Shown here: positions 60,263 to 64,000 of the stretch, piece by piece
Numbering within the stretch: the stretch's first letter is position 1
How the letters are laid out: every line of letters begins with the position of its first letter
NCBI GenBank assembly: GCA_020205615.1
Contig: CM035167.1
Location: 138,088,568-138,152,567, forward strand
DNA: 64,000 bases
DNA from: Panax quinquefolius
Lineage: Eukaryota > Streptophyta > Magnoliopsida > Apiales > Araliaceae
Reading direction: 5' to 3'
The notes under the pieces: generated by a model
What the model was told of the DNA's origin: nothing
Databases searched by the model: none
What the model saw: the letters and a program-made list of their open reading frames with translations, nothing else
Made by a program: the position numbers and the translations under genes

Positions 60263-62751
60263 TGTAAGACCCCAACTTATTATAAATAAAGTTAAATTTT
60301 CTCTATTCATTATTCTAAATTAATAAGGTGTTAATTTGATATAATGCTTTGGTTATGGGTGAAATGTGCAAATTTTATAAAATAAGCAAGTGGTTATAAA
60401 ATATTCATTTTTGTCGGGGAATATTCTTTTGGTCGTGGAATATTCTTTTTGTCGTGGAATATTTAAATGACGCAAGACGACCATTCGTGGGGCTCATAAT
60501 GTAAGAATAAGCTGTCAAATGAAGAAAACGACAAAGTATGAGTTTTTATAAATAACTGGCAGTAGTTATTCTCAATTAACCTTTGTTGGAATATACGGTG
60601 GTTAAAATATGATGTACGCGTGGTGGCACAAGAAGTAGCACGGTATTGTATATAGTATTGTTGAATTATTGATTAAAGTAAGTAAGAAGACACTACTCAA
60701 TAATTGTTACGATGAATTCTTTATTCAATACTTTATTTTATGGATTCAATAATTGTTGCGTTGATATTTTATATTATTGTTGTTTCAATAATTGTCACCG
60801 CATTGATATTTTCCATTATCGGATCAATAATTCATATTATTTGAATAATATTATTAGATAGCATTATTGGCAATGTCTAGAAAGTTACATCGAGGAGAGG
60901 TTTGGTCATCTAATTATTGGCGTCGATAAGGAGAAATCCTTATTGGAAAGCCCCTATTTCTGAAGGAGCGGCTTTGGTTGTCATAATTGTGATTTCGTAA
61001 TATTATTTGTGAATAATTAATTATTGATTTATATGATAAGAAAATATTTATTTGATGTGGATATAAATGATGGATTTATTTATGTGGTTATAAATGAAGG
61101 AATTAATGCTGAGGTGTTTTATCAGTATTTTGTCGGAAGGAAAGTATTAAAAATCACCCGTTTGTGGATTTCAGATATTTTCTGTTTGGAATTTGGAAAA
61201 ACTCAAATCTAAAAAGTTGTAGAGAATTCGATTTCAGGCAAAATGGACATAAAATTCGTATTTTTATGATAAACGGGCTATTTTCTATGAATTACTGAAG
61301 TTTCAGAAAATAAAATAATTTTTATTAAAAATGGGGTGGGACCCACTTGTGTTTTAACACATGTGGGCTGCTATTTTTTCCAAGATGACATGTTTGATTT
61401 TCAAAATGGCTGGCTTGACAAATGAGGAGGCGTGGAAAAAAAAGAAAAAAATATTAATATTTTATTATTTTAGTCTCCTATGCCGTTCTAGCATTTTCCT
61501 ATAAATAGACGCTTAGGTTAGAATTGAAATTCACACCAGAAACAAGTTTTCTTTCTCTCTAGATTATTGAGCGTATTTTTGTGAGTATTTTGATACTTTG
61601 AGAGTTGTTGTTCGGTACAAGTTTCCTTCGGCTTTCTATCCGATATTCCGATCAGAAATACGGTTATTTTGAGGTAAGGGGTGTTATTTTCTTTCGAATG
61701 ATATTATTTTCTTCAATATCATTATGCTAAAATATTGGTTTGAACTTTTAATCAAATTTGGAACTTTTTGTGTCGGGGTTACTATTCATGTATCTATTCA
61801 CGTATACGACATTATTCACGAATACGGCACTATTCATCGAAAAATAAAAATTTTCCTTTTTGTCTAAGATGTCTATTCTGGCTACTATCTTTGATTGTAT
61901 CCATGTTTTAATCGTTATTTTTGAATTCTGCTTGACAATTGATTATTATGAAGTATTATTGATCTTGGATAAACTGTTATAAAAATCCCTAATATTTATC
62001 CTTCTGTCTCACTGGATTCATTTTCTTTAAAGTATTTTTCATCATCCTCAGTCCTTAATGATGATATTACTGAATATCTTTGGCCTGTAGTGCAAAGATG
62101 AATGATTAACTGATGAATATCTTTGACCCGTAGTGCAAAGATGAATAGGTGTTGAGATGAACATGACCAACTGGTGATACAAATAAATATCTTTGGCCTG
62201 TAGTGCAAAAATGAATATTCGATTAAAGATGTATATTGATTGTTATTCTGAGGATAAAATATTGATGATGGACTTTTAAATCTTAGAAGATAGTAGAACT
62301 CATTTCTACTGACTCTCTAATGGATTCTTTATTTTACCGCAGTTTTTGATCTAAAACTTGTTGTCATTATGTTTTATCGATTTTTCCATGTTGAAGACTA
62401 ATGATAATTTTTTGTATATTATCTTAGTCATAATATTCTTTACTGGGCTAGTTGAGCTCACCCTTTTCCTTTTTGTTCCATTTTTCTTCTTAGGAGGTAA
62501 GAACATAGTAGGATCGAGTCGGGGTATGGAGTGATGGTTCTAGAAAGATGTTTTAGCAGTCCTCACTATTTCTGTAAAATAGTGTATGAATAATTATAAT
62601 GAGGACTTATTTGAGTGTTGATATTGTCTGGAAGACAATATTTGTATTTAAACTCACATTATGTGTTGTCGTATTTTGCACGACAATTGTATTATTGAAG
62701 TTATAGTTGCTTTCAGTACCATGTATTTGGTGACTCAGAATGGGTGTTGTA
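60263..62751 (+). mobile_element. Family A LTR, cut by another LTR close to its right end
   Basis: It starts TGTAAGACCCCAAC at 60263, with TATA box 61500-61507, repeated TATTCACG motifs (61775-61830) and three stem-loops (62076-62099, 62119-62142, 62182-62205). At 62751, about 20 bases before the expected CGTCACA end, it is interrupted by an inverted LTR. The missing end should follow outside the window. Confidence 0.8.
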
Positions 62752-64000
62752 TGTGACACCCCCAAAATAGGTATACATCACCCATCTTGAGTCGCCAAAT
62801 ACATGGTACAAAATTCAAATACAAACTAATAATACAGCAGTCGTATAAAATACGACAAAACATATGCTGTGAGTTTAAATACAAATATTGTCTTCTAGAC
62901 AATATCCACTCTCAGAATAGGTCCTCATTACATTTATTGTCACACTATTTAACATAATAGTGAGAACTACTAGCTAATACTATCATCCGGACCATCACTC
63001 CGTTCCCCGACTCGTCCCAGTTACGTTCTCATTTCCTGAAGAGAACAGTGAAAGAAAGGGTGAGCTCAACTAGCCCAGTAAGAAATATTATGACTAAGAT
63101 AATGCAGAATAAATTATCGTTAGCCTTCAACAGTGTTAAACTGATAAAATACAATAGACATCAAGTTTAACTGCAGCGGAACAAGCAATCCATTAAAAGA
63201 TTCAAGTAGAGAATAAAATCTACTATCTTTAATGATTTAAAAAGTTTTTTTTTATCACTTTTATCGCTGAGACTCAGCTCAATAAATAATCCACATCATT
63301 AAATCATCCCTGCACTACAGTTCAAGGATATTCTTTAGTATCACGACCACGAATTATCCATGCACTACGGGCCAAAGATAATAGTGTTTTTATCAACGGT
63401 CCTGATCATGCCATAAAATAATTCATCTTTGCTCCCTTGGCCAAAGAGAATCTATAGCCATAATCATACCAAAAACTGTCCATCAATGCACTACGGGCCA
63501 ATGAGGACTTTTACCACATCATTTGTAACATTACGGTCATGATTATATCGAATAATCTCGGTCATAATCATACCAAGTCCATCTATGCTGCGCGAGCCTG
63601 CAGATGACTTTCAACATAATATAAACATGAGGATGATGACAATGACATACTAATTCAATAAAACAAGTTCAAGAATTAATTTATCCAAGAACCAATAATG
63701 TCCAAATTGTCAACATGATATTGCTTTGTAGAGTAAAATTCAAGAATGCTCAGAAGAATATTTTCATGAAAAGATACTGGATGAAGTGCAAATATCAAGG
63801 ATATTCCACTAATTTCATGGAGTATAGAAGTCAAAACTTTAACCAACTGAGTATAATAAGGAATGGAATAACAACAGAAATCACCATGCATGCGGTACTT
63901 CGCATAGACAGGTTATTCCAACAAAATAATAATAATGGAACCATGTCTGGTGAAAATCACACCGACAAGATGTTCCAACAGAATAATAAAGAATGGAATA
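62752..64000 (-). mobile_element. Family A LTR, minus orientation, runs off the window
   Basis: It starts TGTGACACCCCCAAAATAGG and is closely similar to the complement of 47880-49035, including the segment around 63676-63891 that is open in the same frame as 47893-48123. Stem-loops lie at 63307, 63354, 63436, 63478 and 63580. The five bases before it are TTGTA, which predicts the same five after its other end. Confidence 0.85.

Overview
The window looks like repeat-dense nuclear DNA of a flowering plant, most likely a eudicot. The evidence is GT-AG introns, a class III peroxidase, exons of plant-specific proteins (TPLATE, SMXL, VIH, GEX1, an MEF8-like PPR protein), and plant-type Helitron, MULE, hAT, CACTA and Ty3/gypsy sequences. 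It is AT-rich. I see no clearly intact host gene, no rRNA or tRNA and no CRISPR array. I do not assign a species.

Left part (1-30 kb): a Helitron and DNA-transposon landscape full of captured gene pieces. Two leftward Helitron 5' ends lie at about 4173 and 8435. The DNA behind them carries exon fragments of TPLATE, a heavy-metal (HMA) domain protein, a receptor-like kinase, an SMXL4/5-type protein, a calcium-dependent protein kinase (CDPK) and a VIH inositol-pyrophosphate kinase. A MULE of 5.8 kb (8854-14648) has long TIRs and a perfect 9-bp target duplication. It holds a broken MuDR-type transposase gene and, convergent to it, an apparently intact two-exon GRF zinc-finger gene. To its right on the minus strand are the end of a Helitron helicase (14830-15066) and a chain of short phase-1 exons that is probably the N-terminal part of a Helitron protein (17415-18567). 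Further fragments are an MEF8-like PPR (20.8-21.3 kb), two GEX1 copies (23.6 and 26.0 kb), a CACTA-type DUF4216 remnant (27.7-28.6 kb), a GC-rich fragment (29.3-29.5 kb) and a third Helitron 5' end (about 29812).

Middle (30-36 kb): a class III peroxidase gene with a TATA box and all splice sites in place. It is disabled by a frameshift in exon 1 that removes the first conserved cysteine and by a stop codon in exon 2. Intron 1 holds one arm of a large inverted repeat whose other arm is at 30.1-30.4 kb; intron 3 holds a GACGG palindromic element.

Right part (36-64 kb): nested long LTRs of Ty3/gypsy type, mostly solo. Several keep perfect 5-bp target duplications (TAGAC, AAATC, ATAGG). A hAT element (40566-45203, 8-bp duplication GCCAAGGG) contains one such LTR. 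A decayed gag gene (53.5-57.4 kb) is split by another. The LTRs share a TATA promoter and a recurring stem-loop with a conserved GGCCYGTAGTGC loop and partly compensating stem changes. No complete autonomous LTR element is present, which suggests frequent LTR-LTR recombination.
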